Assembly: GCA_022885665.1 (NCBI GenBank)
Contig: JAGQDJ010000116.1
Location: forward strand, 108,377 to 172,376
Length of the DNA: 64,000 nucleotides
Reading direction: 5' to 3'
Origin: Triops longicaudatus
Taxonomy: Eukaryota; Arthropoda; Branchiopoda; Notostraca; Triopsidae
Shown: positions 22,701 through 35,029 of the stretch, piece after piece
Position numbering within the stretch: position 1 is the stretch's first letter
How the letters are laid out: the number at the start of each line of letters is the position of its first letter
Position numbers and translations under genes: made by a program
The notes under the pieces: model-generated
The model's database searches: none
What the model was told of the DNA's origin: nothing
Seen by the model: only the letters and a program-made list of their open reading frames with translations

Positions 22701-25700
22701 CAAAGCCGCTAAGGAAACATTCAAGTCCGACTTCCACGATGTAATTAGGCGGTGGCAAACCAAATAAGTTGTATGGACAAATAATCCATGGGCAGTATCT
22801 TGAACATTTACAAAATTAACATGTAAGTTCCACACAGAAGTTGGACAATAAAAAAATAACAAGTTTTTTTTTCTTTTCAAATAAGCAATCGACAGAACTA
22901 AAAGAACGCTCTTCTTATTACAGATAAGACAAGAAAAGCAAAAAAGCCAAATCATATACTTAATGAAGGTCCAATGCTAATGCCTCCAAGTGAGGTATTG
23001 CTCAAGGAGTACTCTCCTTCGTGGCTATCCAGCGTTTCTTCCGAGACGCTGGAAAAAGAATGCAGACTATGGGAGCTGTACGTGTCTGATGCTAAAAATA
23101 AGTTATTAAAACATAACAAACAAAACATAAGCAAAAGGTAAATAAGGAAAGAACGCAGCGGGTAAAGAAATAGAAAGAAAAAATTAACGCGAAGGAATGG
23201 ATTTACCAGACGACAAAAAGTTTGCCATGTCAGTAGCACTGGTTGCATCATTAGGGAAACTGGGTTCCACTTGTTCGTAAGTGGCAGCGTCTTGTACACA
23301 TAACATAAGGCCACCTAAAAACAGCACAAAACACTAATGTTACGCAAAAAATTCTTTACGGGTGTTACCTAAAAGCATCTGTGTGTTTACAGGATCCGTC
23401 TCGCACCTAACTGCTTGTAACAGTAAGTGCACCAATCGCGGTCTGCACTGATCAAATGTTATTGGACCGCGATCGCCATGCGATAATTCCTTGATTTGTA
23501 AAGTCTATGTGATAGAGAAAGAGACGTTTTGAGGTTTCCCTTAGATACTTCGCGCCTACCTGGAAATGTAGCGGTAAAGCTAATGCCGAAAGAAGAATGT
23601 GAATTGAAGCGCGTCGTAGTTCTGTTTTGGACACATTCGCCCTAAACCGATGAAAGGAGCGACGTAAAATCTACAAATCTATATTCAGTATACGAGTTAC
23701 TTAATTTTCACATCTTGGTTTGCTAGAACCAAGTCAAGAGCGTCCAGTATTGCAGGCAAAACTGTCAACACGCCATTCAAGTCCAGTCGCAACAAGTTGG
23801 AGGAGTGAAGTAAAACACTGGCCATTACTTCACTACAAGCCCGGTCCTGTTCAAAATTGAAAATGTTGTAGACGAAATCTGGACGTGGCAGTTAAGCTAA
23901 TCATCATAAGTTAAAGGTAGCTTTTCTGACACTATATAATACAATATAATATCATATAACATAGTGCAATACGACTTAGTGAAATTTTGTTATAACGAAC
24001 CTCCCAAGACCAGAAAACCTTTCTGTACATCCGAAACTCGTTCTATCGAAAGGTTTTCTTTACATTTTACAGAACACGGGACCTTAAAATCCATTCACTG
24101 TAGCCTGCACCTCGTTATGAAACGATTCGTCATGACGAGATTCTACCTTACGATAAAATTTTATAATTTTTCTAAAAATCAGTAAAATGACACTTCATCG
24201 TAAAATTTGCTCACATTGTTTTGTAACATATTACTACAAGGATCTCATTACTGCCACCAAATTTTTAATCTTTTGTTTCAAATACCTCGGGTATCTTTAA
24301 AGCCTGTTGCAGTGCAATGTAAAACCTTGCCAAGTAGACAGGTAGAATTTCTTCATCGGTTTTCTTGGCACAAAATATGCGACACAACGTGCCCATGGCT
24401 TCGGCTCGGCCACTATCGTAACGACTCCAGTTATCATCGAGACTGCTGTTTCCTACAGCGAAGGAAACCTGAGGACCCACGGCGGGTTTTTCTCCAAACG
24501 CGCGGCGCTCGGTCAAGAGGGGTGATGGTTTTCGCAACTGTGCACTGGTAGGTCCTGGAGAGAACATTTGTAGTACACGTCACAGTTAGCATCAGGAAGT
24601 ACAAACATACTTGACCCAAGTGTGCAACCGAGGAGAGCTGCCTCAAACAGCCAGTCGCCGAACAGGTGAAGAATGGAGTTACAGCGTGGACGCAGCGGTG
24701 TGGGCGTGCCTTTGGACTGCTCGTAAGGAAGTGACGACAGCGAAGAATTACTTGATATTGATGATGAAGATGAGACCGGGCCACTAGCAGTAGCAGAACT
24801 GACCCGGTTGCCGGAAACGCTTGTTTTGGCTAAGCCTTAAGAAAGTAAATAAAACAAAATACGACAAAAAATGTATAAATAAACGAAATAAAAGTAACTT
24901 AAATACCAGGCAAGTTTCTAGAAGAGAACTTACCGAAAGCTGCAGAAGCGGCGGAAGATAAGTTCGCCGTAGCTCCTGAAAAGTTTTTCGCAGGTCGACG
25001 TAATGGGGGTGTGGCAGGTCCAGCTGCGGGACTATTACCCGTTTCCCGCTTCGAGTCGTAATGGGCACAAGGAAGACCTAGTATTTTAAAAAGTATAATT
25101 TTTCCAATGTTTTAACATGTACTATAATGTGGTATGGTTATCACTAAGTCTAATCATAACATTGTTTCTGTTTTCGGTTTATGTATAATTAATTCAAATC
25201 ATGTACATTTGTAAATTCAAATCATGTACATGAAGCATGTATAATGGGAAAAATCTTCTTCCCCTCTGTTACCTAGAAATGCGTCAACAAGAAGCGCTAG
25301 GCCCCTCATGGATCGCAGAAAAATGTTAGGAAGCGCTGCCAAGCATGGGTGTTGGCTGGGGTCAATAACTTGCGAGCTCATAATGGCATACTGCAGGAAC
25401 TTGGGCGTTTGAGAAACCAATTCCGCGCGACAGAGCTGATTGGGGTTACCCAGCAAGTGCAGAAATCGGTACCAACTCTGGGCCACCGCTTCATTGCTGA
25501 GATCCGAAGGCAGCAAATTGGCGTCTTCGTCCACTACATCCAAACCAGTTAAGGTCTAAATTTTTTTAGGGTTTTATTATTCTCCATACAAATTTTTAAC
25601 TCTGGGAAATCCGGACCGTGAGTGATTTTAAGAAGCTTTGACGTCATGACAGCATTGACTCTTGTCCACTGCTCAACCAACCCTGGTCTATGACGCCAGC

Positions 25701-26695
25701 TTTGACTGATTTCGCTGAATGTTTTCCACAAAGAAGGTGAAGGAAAAGAGCGAGCACAGCTTAACATCCAAACTTCAAATAACACGCTTAGAACTCGGTC
25801 ACAAAGCTGATCGCCAATGTCATCTAATATTGAAATCGTTTCTTTTATGCACAGATTTATGCAAAAACATGTTACCAATACCTTTATTGGTTGGAGGAGC
25901 AAGTAGCGCATCGTTGATAGCTAGTAGGAACAAAAGAAGGGTTTTCCAAGTGTCTCGTTCAATTATCGTCGATGTCTGAGCGACGGTTTGCAAAACTCGT
26001 AAAACCCGATGACACAGCATAGCTTGACGGTTGATAACGTCCAACGCTAAACAACAGGAAAAAATTTACGTGCAGGTCATCATAATTCAAAGAAATCTAA
26101 GAGATTAACCTGCGTCCAAGAACACGAATGCTTATTGAAAGAAATTTCACATTAGCTTTTTGATTAGTTTAATTTTACTACTGAACAAAGCTGTAGCTTC
26201 ACAAGTTAAATACAAGACATACCATCTCCTTTACGGGGAACGAAAAGATTGTAAAGGTGCTGGATAATTTTTGCGGAATAAACATTCGGCGAATCTAAGA
26301 TAGGCGGTGGAATCGTGGCTTTCGGCGAAGGCAGCATAGCAGTAAGCCATTCGCAATAGACATGGACGCAATCTCTGATGGTGTCTTGTTCTGTTAGTGG
26401 CAGGCTAAGGCCATAGCACAGTACCTTCATGGATGAAAACGGATCATGACAAGTGAAGAACTGTGAGAATATAGAGCTTTACCTCCATACACCATTCCAC
26501 TTCTTGCTGTGTAGCTAGTTTGCTGGGTTCGGAATACTGTCCTAAGCCAAGATTAGAAGCTATAGGTTGAACAACTCTGGAAACGATCTCTTTGCCAGCT
26601 TCCGGAGGAAATTTGGACAGCACCGAATTGCCACCGAGGCCAAGCTCCCCGTTTTGAATCTGAAGCGTTAATGACGTCCACTCGTTGTACATCAT
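19780..26695 (-). CDS. RALGAPB: Ral GTPase-activating protein subunit beta
   Basis: A multi-exon gene covering the whole minus strand here, with collinear similarity to human RALGAPB end to end. The start is MMYNEWTSLTLQIQNGE (human MYSEWRSLHLVIQ); ATG at 26693-26695. Then come CYGLSLPL and LYNLFVPRKG (about 26.2-26.4 kb), LLLFLLAINDALLAPPT (25.9 kb) and VLFEVWMLSCARSFPSP (25.75 kb). SWYRFLHLLGNP (25.4 kb), RAEAMGTLCRIFCAKKT (24.4 kb), NVSLAALELLAGLAR (22.7 kb) and EFQTARLFLSHFGLLSLEAL (21.1 kb) follow, then GYPVRVRKHTGWTGHVSSSW (20.7 kb) and VIIIHPLQSGLFRIHLQG (20.0 kb). The last exon ends KRRRLDYEQ. The beta subunit stabilises the catalytic RALGAPA subunits that inactivate RalA/B and lacks GAP activity itself (family knowledge). 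The middle linker at 24.6-25.1 kb is Ser/Ala-rich and poorly conserved. I did not fix every exon edge. Confidence 0.93.
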
Positions 26696-28708
26696 TTTCA
26701 CGCCCGTCACTCCACACTTCTGATGAGGTTCCTACACCAATTTTTGACTGATTAGAATATTTTTTTTAGGGTTACTACATACATGTCGCAGAAAATACAA
26801 ACAAGAGATGCAAGGCTGAGTATACCAACCAGAACAATTAATAATAAGTCTACGAAGGAATGAACAAAGGCAGGCCAAAGTTACCTGGTGTGTGGAGTTT
26901 ACACGATTGAAAATCCCCCAACTCATGGGCGCAAACGATACGTAACTGCTACAGAATGCATACTTTATTGGCCTGGAAAAGAAAAAACTTCTCAGTAGCT
27001 CGGAATCAAAACAAACTCTTGCGAGGACCGCCCACTATTTAACTCTAGGCCGTCTAATACGAGCAGCGCGAGTCGCAAAAAGCATCACATTTCTTCTACA
27101 TTATTCAACAGATCTAAAGATTTCTTAAGGTCGGGGCGTCGCGAGGGGGTGAGGGGTGCACTCCTCACAATTCACCAAAAGCCGGTTCGGTTAAAAAGTA
27201 TCATGGCTAAAGTCGGCAAATAGTCAAGTACCCTACAGTCGGTAAAATTAAGGGCTCTCCCCATGAAAACCCCCTCGCAACGCCCCTGCGTAAGGTGTAA
27301 TATGAATTTCTTTTGCGGTCGTGGTCAGCTTTCGTATGCTTTGCGAATACAGTGGTACAGAATTTTACTTGTCTGTACTGGGTTCCAGCAAGGATTCCTT
27401 GAAGCAACAGTTGAATAAATCCGGCATAAACTCACGCGGCGAACGCGCGTTAGTAATTGCCTTGGAAAGTGGTAGTATAATAGGCTTTATTTGCCCAACC
27501 GTTAGGCAGACAGAGAAAGCTTCATATAAGTAAACGATGTCTCGTGTTCATGTCTCAACTGCTGCACTGTCGCTTTTCCTTTTCATTCACAAAAATCAAG
27601 CATTGACGATAATTAGGTCGAATAGTAAAACTTCGCATAAAAATAGCATAGTGTATAATGTACAATTATAGCGGTTAACTTTGCTTTCAGTAAAAAAAAT
27701 GGAGCTCTTCATCAAGATAACATTAGGAAACAATTCTTCTTATTTTTAGTTTATTTCTTTATTTAGTCAAAATCGATAAGTAATCCTACTTTGCTGCACT
27801 TTGAAAGTTTGAGTAGACGGTTTTAGGAAAGGCTGGTTATTTTCTTTTACAAGGTGCTCAAAAGTTTGTTGAGCCGAATCTGAACAAATGATTACCATAA
27901 ATAACTCTGAAACATTAGTTCTTCCTGCCTATGGTGTACGTAATTTTGTTCGGTCTTTTAAGACTTCTTTTAATCGGGCAAACCCGTAACACGTTAGCAA
28001 GTTTCAGAAACGTGCTAGGGTCCGAAACGGTCATTCGACAGTTTGCTCCATATTAATCGTGTTCTCGCTGCATTCTTGGTTAAGTCTTTTAAGCACATGT
28101 TTTATTTAATCATTGATCGTTCTTTTATAATTATGGATAGACAGTGTGTAATGACTGCTCAGACAGTATGTATAAATGACGTAGGTCTACTCGGACAGAA
28201 TGTATAAATGTAGCTCATACTAATTTTAAGGGCCTTGTTTAATCCTCAATTGTGCTGAATTCAGGCTTAATTCAACTAACGCTAAGTTGTATGAAAGGCA
28301 TGACTGCGTAAAGGGGGAAATTAATCGTACACGGAAGCAAAGTCGGTTAACCTGTTGATGTTTATAAAACTTTTCCTAATCTCATTTTTAATCATTTTTA
28401 ATCTCTGTGACCTAGTGCTTATCAAAAAAACAAAAACAAAATGCAATTGCAGTCGTTTTAAGTGCATAAAATCAATACTACCCTTCCCGCACCCTTCCCA
28501 CATCGTGCCCTTCCGGTGTTTTCCTTATTGATACGGACTATCAAAAATCAAGGGCTAAGTGGAATCTACGTGCGTACCTTATCTTTCTTTATCAGAGTAC
28601 AAATTATGCGGTTGATCGAATATCACACTTTTTTAACTTATTTCGTTTAATAGACAAATTCTTTTGACAGATAGGTCAGTAAGGCATCCGCGCTTCCTCA
28701 GACTTAAC
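26696..28708. other. 2-kb divergent intergenic region between RALGAPB and the SDR gene
   Basis: Contains the divergent promoters and a short inverted-repeat element at 27133-27286 (listed separately). Apart from that I see AT-rich DNA and no gene; plus-strand frames at 27321-27533 and 28462-28650 lack family features. Confidence 0.4.
27133..27286. repeat. Short inverted-repeat element (MITE-like)
   Basis: The left end GGGGCGTCGCGAGGGGGT (27133-27150) is repeated in inverted form at 27269-27286 with one mismatch (GGGGCGTTGCGAGGGGGT). The 154-bp unit has no coding capacity. The end motif (GGGGCGTxGCxAGGGGG) resembles the CCCGTAGCCAGGGGGG sequence at about 54896-54911, suggesting a related non-autonomous DNA transposon family. 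No clean target-site duplication was identified. Confidence 0.5.
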
Positions 28709-30180
28709 ATGCCAGAAAATAAACAAGTTCAACTCTGGTCTTTGCGACTTTTGGTTATCCTTGCCGCGACAGTCAGTTTATATCGCTTTATCCCGCACGC
28801 TATACTCTCAGGAATCTGCATTTTATATTGCGGAATTAAAATTGGGGACGTCGTTTGGGACGGATTCCGTTTAGGTTTGCCGCGAACTTTGATTAATGAC
28901 AGAGAGAAAAAAGCTGTCGTCATTACAGGTAGGCTATGCGAAATAAAAAGTTTTCCTAAATTCGCTAAGTTTGAGTGAATCGTTCTATTTGGCTTACCTC
29001 AGGCTGCGATTCAGGCTTTGGTCATGCGCTGGCGAAAAATTTGGATTTATTAGGCCTCAAAGTTTATGCATGCTGTCTGGATCCTAAAGGCAATGGAGCG
29101 AAAGAACTGCAAGAAAATTGTTCGAAGAACTTGCACGTTGTTCCAATGAACGTGACAAAAGAAGAAGACGTCGCTAATGCCGTTAAATACGTTTCTTCAA
29201 CTTTAGGGAACAGCAGTAAACTGAAAACGGCAGTCCAACGATAATTTATTTAATTATTTATTTTATGCACAACGAAAGAGCTATGGGCACTGGTCAATAA
29301 TGCAGGAATTACTGAAGTTGGAGTCGTTGAATGGGTTCCTGTCGACAGCTTTCAACGCGTTTTCGATGTTAACACGTTCGGTGCTGTTAGCGTCACGCGA
29401 GCTTTTCTGCCGTTACTCCGTGATGCTGGAAAATCTCGAATTGTCTTTACCATTAGTCTCGCAGGTAGCGCAAACTTTCCTTACACTTTCACATAATCCT
29501 TCAATGTGTTCATTCCTCTTATTTTGCTTTTTCTACTTACATTTTTTGTCAGGTCGACTGACTCTTCCTGGGTCTGTTAGTTACGCGATGTCCAAACATG
29601 CTTTGGTGTCTTTTGCTGATGGTCTGCGATGTGAACTGAAACAATGGAACATTAGTGTTCATACCATTGAGCCTACTTTTTACAAGTAAATACGGAACTA
29701 CAAATTTTCCGTCTACAACTGGTTATTTGTCTATATGAGATAACGTAAAGTATCGTTTTAGAACTGGCATTATTGCAGAAAATTTCCTATGTAGTCAAGT
29801 CGAAAAATTGTGGGACCTTTGCTCTGCAGATATCCAACAAACCTATGGGGAGAACTCTTGCAGAAAATATAAGCAATATTGTTCACGTATAGCTTCAAGA
29901 GGGAGAAACAACATCAACGAAGTTGTCGACGATATGACTCACGCAATTTTGGGAGAGCTTCCCTTGGTAAAATACGATACTGTGGCGTGAAGCTTGCATT
30001 TTACTTTTAAAGCGCAAATTCTCTGATATAAGATACGATATTTTACATTATCTTTATTTATCTTAGATACGTTATGTTCCAGCAGCATCAGTACGCTTGC
30101 GTGCTCGGTTTTACCGCTCACTGCCGACAGAATTTAGAGATTCCGTACTTTTTCGTAGCCTCGATGCAGTCGGGGAATAA
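28709..30180 (+). CDS. Membrane-anchored short-chain dehydrogenase (retinol/11-cis-RDH or BDH1-like, SDR9C)
   Basis: Exons: 28709-28928, 29003-29215, 29279 to about 29470, about 29554-29688, about 29761-29968 and 30094-30180. The first exon has two hydrophobic N-terminal stretches (LRLLVILAATVSLYRF and ILSGICILYCGIKIGD), a membrane anchor as in SDR9C enzymes. The Rossmann cofactor motif TGCDSGFG is split by intron 1. Then NNAG, the catalytic Ser region (IVFTISLAG) and YAMSK with catalytic Tyr and Lys follow. The C-terminus is RYVPASAVRLRARFYRSLP. TGCDSGFG is typical of microsomal retinol/hydroxysteroid dehydrogenases using NAD(H) on lipid alcohols; the exact substrate is not readable from sequence. 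The final exon was found by requiring continuation past LGELPL. Confidence 0.88.
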
Positions 30181-32109
30181 TGGTACCTACGTAGTCTAGT
30201 AGTAATGAATCGCTTTGGTTATTCATTGGCATTGGCAGTGAAAAATGCACTATACGTTACGTAATACATGGTGTAATAATAGAAAATATTTTCTGGAGTC
30301 TACGTCGTCCAGCACTATCAGTAAAGAAGTGATTTTCTACTAGACTGCGATATTGACACCGAATAAGTGCAGCGCACCTTTTGTGCTAATAACGGTTAGC
30401 TCTGTTTTGCTCCTACCACATGTCTGTGGAAACCTATATCCGTCAAAGGAAAGATACTTCACGACTTAGCTTCCTCAAACTGAGTGAAAACCACTAATAA
30501 AATTGCCCTTGCCTATGTTTTATAATTTTTAATCATAGTTTTGTCTCTGCGAAAAGTTCAAACGCGTACATAGTTCATTTGTGGTTAGAATAGAGTTTAA
30601 ATCCGGTTAGAACCCAGTGAAATGTTACAAACAACCTGACGCGAAATGTTGGATCAGGTCTTAATCAGATTTGCACTTGAAAATTAAGTATATTACTGTG
30701 CTAACTGTGAGTACTACTTAGACTTATCTCCTTCATAATTATAACTTGAATATAGATTTCCTCTGCTCTTGGACAAACTATAATAGGGGTCAAGGATCAA
30801 GAATTGCCGGACACCAAAAAAGTCCAATTGTTGAACTAATCTCTTTACACTTTCTTATCACTTTATATTGGTGCCTACAGAACTTCCATAGGTTGGTGCA
30901 GGTTTGACGATATCACCTTTGTAACAGTCTCCGTAAGACATTTCCACTGTTTTTGCTTTCAAAAGCGTTATAGATAAAAAGCACTGAATCAAACAAATCC
31001 AACGGAAAAAAATAAAAGGCCCAGGGAACACATTGCAATGCAGAGAGCACGCCACTGCGCAACGCAAACGATGTCGTGATCCCCCAACTTACGCGGTCAG
31101 AAAATTGGTATATTTTAGCACAAAATTACTCAAAACACGGAGCTGTAGCTCAAAAATGGCATACTTTTGCTTTCTTTCGACATAAGCATAAATATTTTGG
31201 CTCTTTGGCAACATTTCGAAGAACCAAAGAAGTTTCGCTCGAGTAAATGACCAATGTCACGTCATGTCGAATAAGCAATTCACTTCAGTGACCTGCAGTA
31301 TTCCTTAAAGGCGTCCACTGATGACAGCGGTCTATAAATTTTCTCAGACATTATCGGTACTCTTAATACATACGTACAGTTAAAATTAGATTTTTTTTTG
31401 CTAAAATTTTGGGTAATTCAATAAGATTAAACTCTCTGAGAGCACGGAAAGTATCCTTATTTTACACACGTTTAAACACGGCTCACTTCACTCGTTATGT
31501 TCGCGGAACCGATTTACCACGTAAATAGGGGGATCACTGTATACTATTGCTGTAAAAGATTAGCACGCGAAATTGAATAATTTCGCCATATCCTACTGTT
31601 GTGGAGTAAGCACTCGGCCGATAAAGAGTACAGAACAGGTTTGCGAGTCCCACAACATAAATACAAAGGCGTGATCTGCTAGAAATTCTGGAACCGATTT
31701 CAGTCGCGGCATCATGCGGTAATTTGCCCATTCAACGTCTATGGAAGCCGCAAAATAACCGCATAAAAAATGAAGGAAACTTTAATAAACATTTTGCAGT
31801 ATATCGTTTTCTTTCACACATCCGCTACGCCATGCTTCATGTCTGCATTACTGTGTTAATGTATTGTGGAACACAAATTACACGTTATCTTTCACCAAAA
31901 CTATTTTTTTTTTTGCGCTACAAATATAAAATCACATCTACTCAGTGATGAGTACAGGTCACAATTTAGAAGGCTACACAATGTTGAATAATAGACAGGA
32001 ATTCCAGAATGGCCGAGTCATGACTTAGAAAGGCAAGTGAACAAATAATGGACCCATGACATTACGGGTCTTCGCAAAGAATCCTCATGCATTAGAAGCT
32101 TACTTGCTT
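30181..32109. other. 1.9-kb intergenic region between SDR and serpin genes
   Basis: No supported gene. A minus-strand frame at 30858-31067, with a hydrophobic segment followed by SYGDCYKGDIVKPAPTYGSS, is open and could be a small secreted peptide, but has no family match and ambiguous start. The rest is AT-rich without clear repeats. Serpin 3' UTR sequence must lie at the right edge. Confidence 0.35.
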
Positions 32110-34086
32110 TTACTGCGGAGTTGCCAAACGTCCAAGAAAAAGAACCGATTTGGTAACAGAGTCCATTATCATAAACAAAAACGGGTGATCCGCGACAAAT
32201 GGCGGAGTCATAATAATCGGCATGGATCGTAACATCATGATCACAGCTGCAGTAGAACAGAAACGTGTCAAGTCCAGTTTCTCAACAAGTTGATTTAAAT
32301 GTGCGAAATGAGTAACAAACATTAAAAATGGCCTAGAAATGCCAACAAGCCCAGCGTGCGCGAAACATTCTTCCTTTTATGTGTGCTGCCGCGTTTTAAG
32401 ATTGATACAAAAGAAATCACAATTCTTCCCGAGCTCGCCTTTCTACCACAAAAGTGGGTTGGATTAATCTTCCCAGAAAGAGCTGAATTCCTGAGACGGA
32501 ATCCCGAATAGTAAATAAAAACGGATGATCCGCAATAAAAGGTTCTGGTCCCAGTTCCATAGACCGTTTCAAACGAATCACGACAGCTGTAAGCGACACA
32601 AAACAATGACAAACAAAGTCATGACCACAAGTCCCATTCAGTCTTTCGTTTCAATTATGCAATTAGAAACCGTGCGAACGCCTAAAAGCCAGCATGCGAA
32701 AAGGGCTTTAGCAAAATATGAGCTTACCCGTTGCAGCAGCTGCTTCACTGCCTTCTTCATTGACTTCGACAAATGCCTTATGGACAACGTGGGAAACAAC
32801 CAAATCCTTGTTGCCGGTAACGCCAGAGAGATCTGCACTCCTTTCATCGAAGAGATCCTTCATGCCCAACTACGAAAAGTACGACTCGTTACTTCGCATG
32901 CCCACATAAATTGAACGTACAATGAAAAAAAAAACTACTCACGTTCTTCAGATGGTCGTTAAGATTCATTTGTAGTTCAATTTTAAACTTGGGAATGACG
33001 ATCTGCACTTTGGTGCTTTCCAAAATCGAATCCAAGTTCAGGAGGGGCAACTTTTGGATATTAGCTTCCAAATCCTTAATGCCTTCTATTTCATTAGGCA
33101 GAAAAATCAGCATGCTTAACCTAGGATCCTATGAAAAACTTTCGTTAATTTCGTCACAGCAACAATTCTTATTATTCAACTTTGTAAGGTAACTCCAAAA
33201 CGCGTGTTTTTAGTTCCCCAATATAACCCAATCGGAAGGTCTTTGTCATACGCATCATAGGCACTTGAATGGTCGACGAAGCTGACACATGGAAATCCCG
33301 ATCTTGGGTGCTCTCCTTGTCAAAAGTCTTCTCCCAAGTCCCCTTGAAGTAAATGGCGTTCACCAGTACTAATCGTGTAAGGTCGTTGAGGATACCTAAA
33401 TTTGCGAGTATGTATGTAAAAATAGGATCTGGGCTAGCTTTTAGCGACGTCATACATACCCGGTGCGATCAGGTCTTTGATCTTTTGCCGAGTAATTTCT
33501 TCTACCCAGTTGTTAATTGCAGCACGGGCTGTCGGCTCGTCACCAAAGTCTACAGTCTCGGCAGAAGCTAGATAATGCTTTTCCAAGACTCCTTTGAAGT
33601 TTTCAAGCAGCTTAAATCCTCTGTTTACGTACATCCGATTCGCTGTTTCTAAAGTGTAGTTCTCATTGCCTTTTAGTTGGCCGAGCAGGTGCTCGAAACC
33701 AGCATGAACGACAGCAGGATCACTGGGTAGATGGAGAGCAGAAACCATTTCCGAAGCCGTATTTCCCGAAGCGCCAGCAAAAGTCATTCCTAATGCGGCA
33801 CAGATGCTGAACGGTGAGAAAAAGATGTTTTCGGTGCTGCCAACACTGGCTGCTACATCCTAATACATCGACAATGACAAATGCAATTATCACGATCTTA
33901 CTTATAATTAAAAGTACAATTTACTTTATAAAGATCCAACGAAAACTCCGCAGTAGATTCAGCGACTGATGCCGAAAATTTCGCATTCACTCCGACTTGT
34001 TGCTGATCCTGGGAAGCCATTGTGAGAGCCGCTGTCGAAATGACAACAATAGCAGCCAAACTTCCAACGAACACTTTACCTGCCAT
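32110..34086 (-). CDS. Secreted inhibitory serpin with two alternative reactive-loop exons
   Basis: Shared exons: 33925-34086 (signal peptide MAGKVFVGSLAAIVVISTAA), 33460-33859, 33181-33395, 32943-33128 and 32728-32869. The last shared exon ends in the hinge EEGSEAAAAT, typical of inhibitory serpins. Two 3' exons follow, each with its own acceptor in the same phase and its own stop: exon A 32417-32586 and exon B 32110-32246. Both encode a reactive loop, then FIADHPFLF or FVADHPFLF, then the strand ending LFLGRL. Loop A reads AVVIRLKRSMELGPEPF and loop B AVIMMLRSMPIIMTPPF, so both offer Arg-Ser as a likely P1-P1' and suit trypsin-like proteases. The isoforms would be 424 and 413 residues. Other hallmarks: NAIYFKGTWEKTF and SMLIFLPNE. 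The donor after LPYK is GTTGAA, weak but needed. Confidence 0.92.
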
Positions 34087-35029
34087 GACTCAACGTTATA
34101 AAATGATCTTAAAACTTGATAATAAAAGTTACCTTTGGTTGAGCGAAAAAAGCCGGTCCTACGCTCGTGACCGACGCCCCTGTAATCAACGTCAGAGACC
34201 CTATCGTAGATCGTCGACACCGTCATGTTTTCTTCCTACGTGTGCGATGACTAATATATTACGCGATGCGTCCCAAACCGATTGAGTTCGAACCGCATGC
34301 TGGAGTTCAAATGAACTAGCGGGTGCTACGAACTGTAGAATTCCGCCACGAAAATAGCCTCGCAATTACATTAAACAAGCGTTAGGTTGTCCAGTTCTTA
34401 GACAGGTTTAACTTAACACTAGTGAGCCAGAGCAGTCGTAATTTACGGTTTGCACAGTTGCGCGAATTGCGACTACAAAAATGCGGTCAGAACACTTTAC
34501 AAATCGTACCTATATAAGTCCGTTGCACATTATTACAATAATGTACAATGGATGCTTAATCTGATTCATTTCACATTTTGAATTAAATCTTCACTTATTA
34601 CACCAGGAGGGAATTTATAGGGCCCTACCGAGCCTATAATACCTTCATGCACGTGAAATCAAATTCTTGAGAATTTGGCTCTGTTCTCAGCATGCGAATA
34701 CGGTTAAGTTCAGTCACTGCCTTCGAGGGTACAGGAGCAGGATTCCGCATTTGTCTAATTAATAAGGATAAATCTTAATTTACACCAAACTGAGGACTTT
34801 CACTTCAAGGGTCTTGGCTAAGCTTGACCAAAAATGGAATTTTCCGGGAAACCGCGGCTAGCCGCTATAGTATCGGTTCGAGAACTCGAAAGTTCACATG
34901 AAAGTAGCCACGCAGCAAAGCGGACTGAAACCGAAGCCCGGGAACGTTGGCGAGTCATTCGAACGTAGGTAAACAAATAAAAGCGTGGCAGGCAAGCAAG
35001 CAAGACACCTGTAAATTACACAATAAATT
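34087..35029. other. Divergent intergenic region between serpin and HAUS5
   Basis: 940 bp between divergent start codons. No gene or repeat recognised; open frames at 34022-34285 (+) and 34818-35003 (-) lack support. Confidence 0.4.

Noticed and set aside
30858..31067. Possible small secreted peptide on the minus strand
   Set aside because: Hydrophobic stretch is not in a clear signal-peptide context and the frame opens without an ATG at the right place; mentioned only in the intergenic note.
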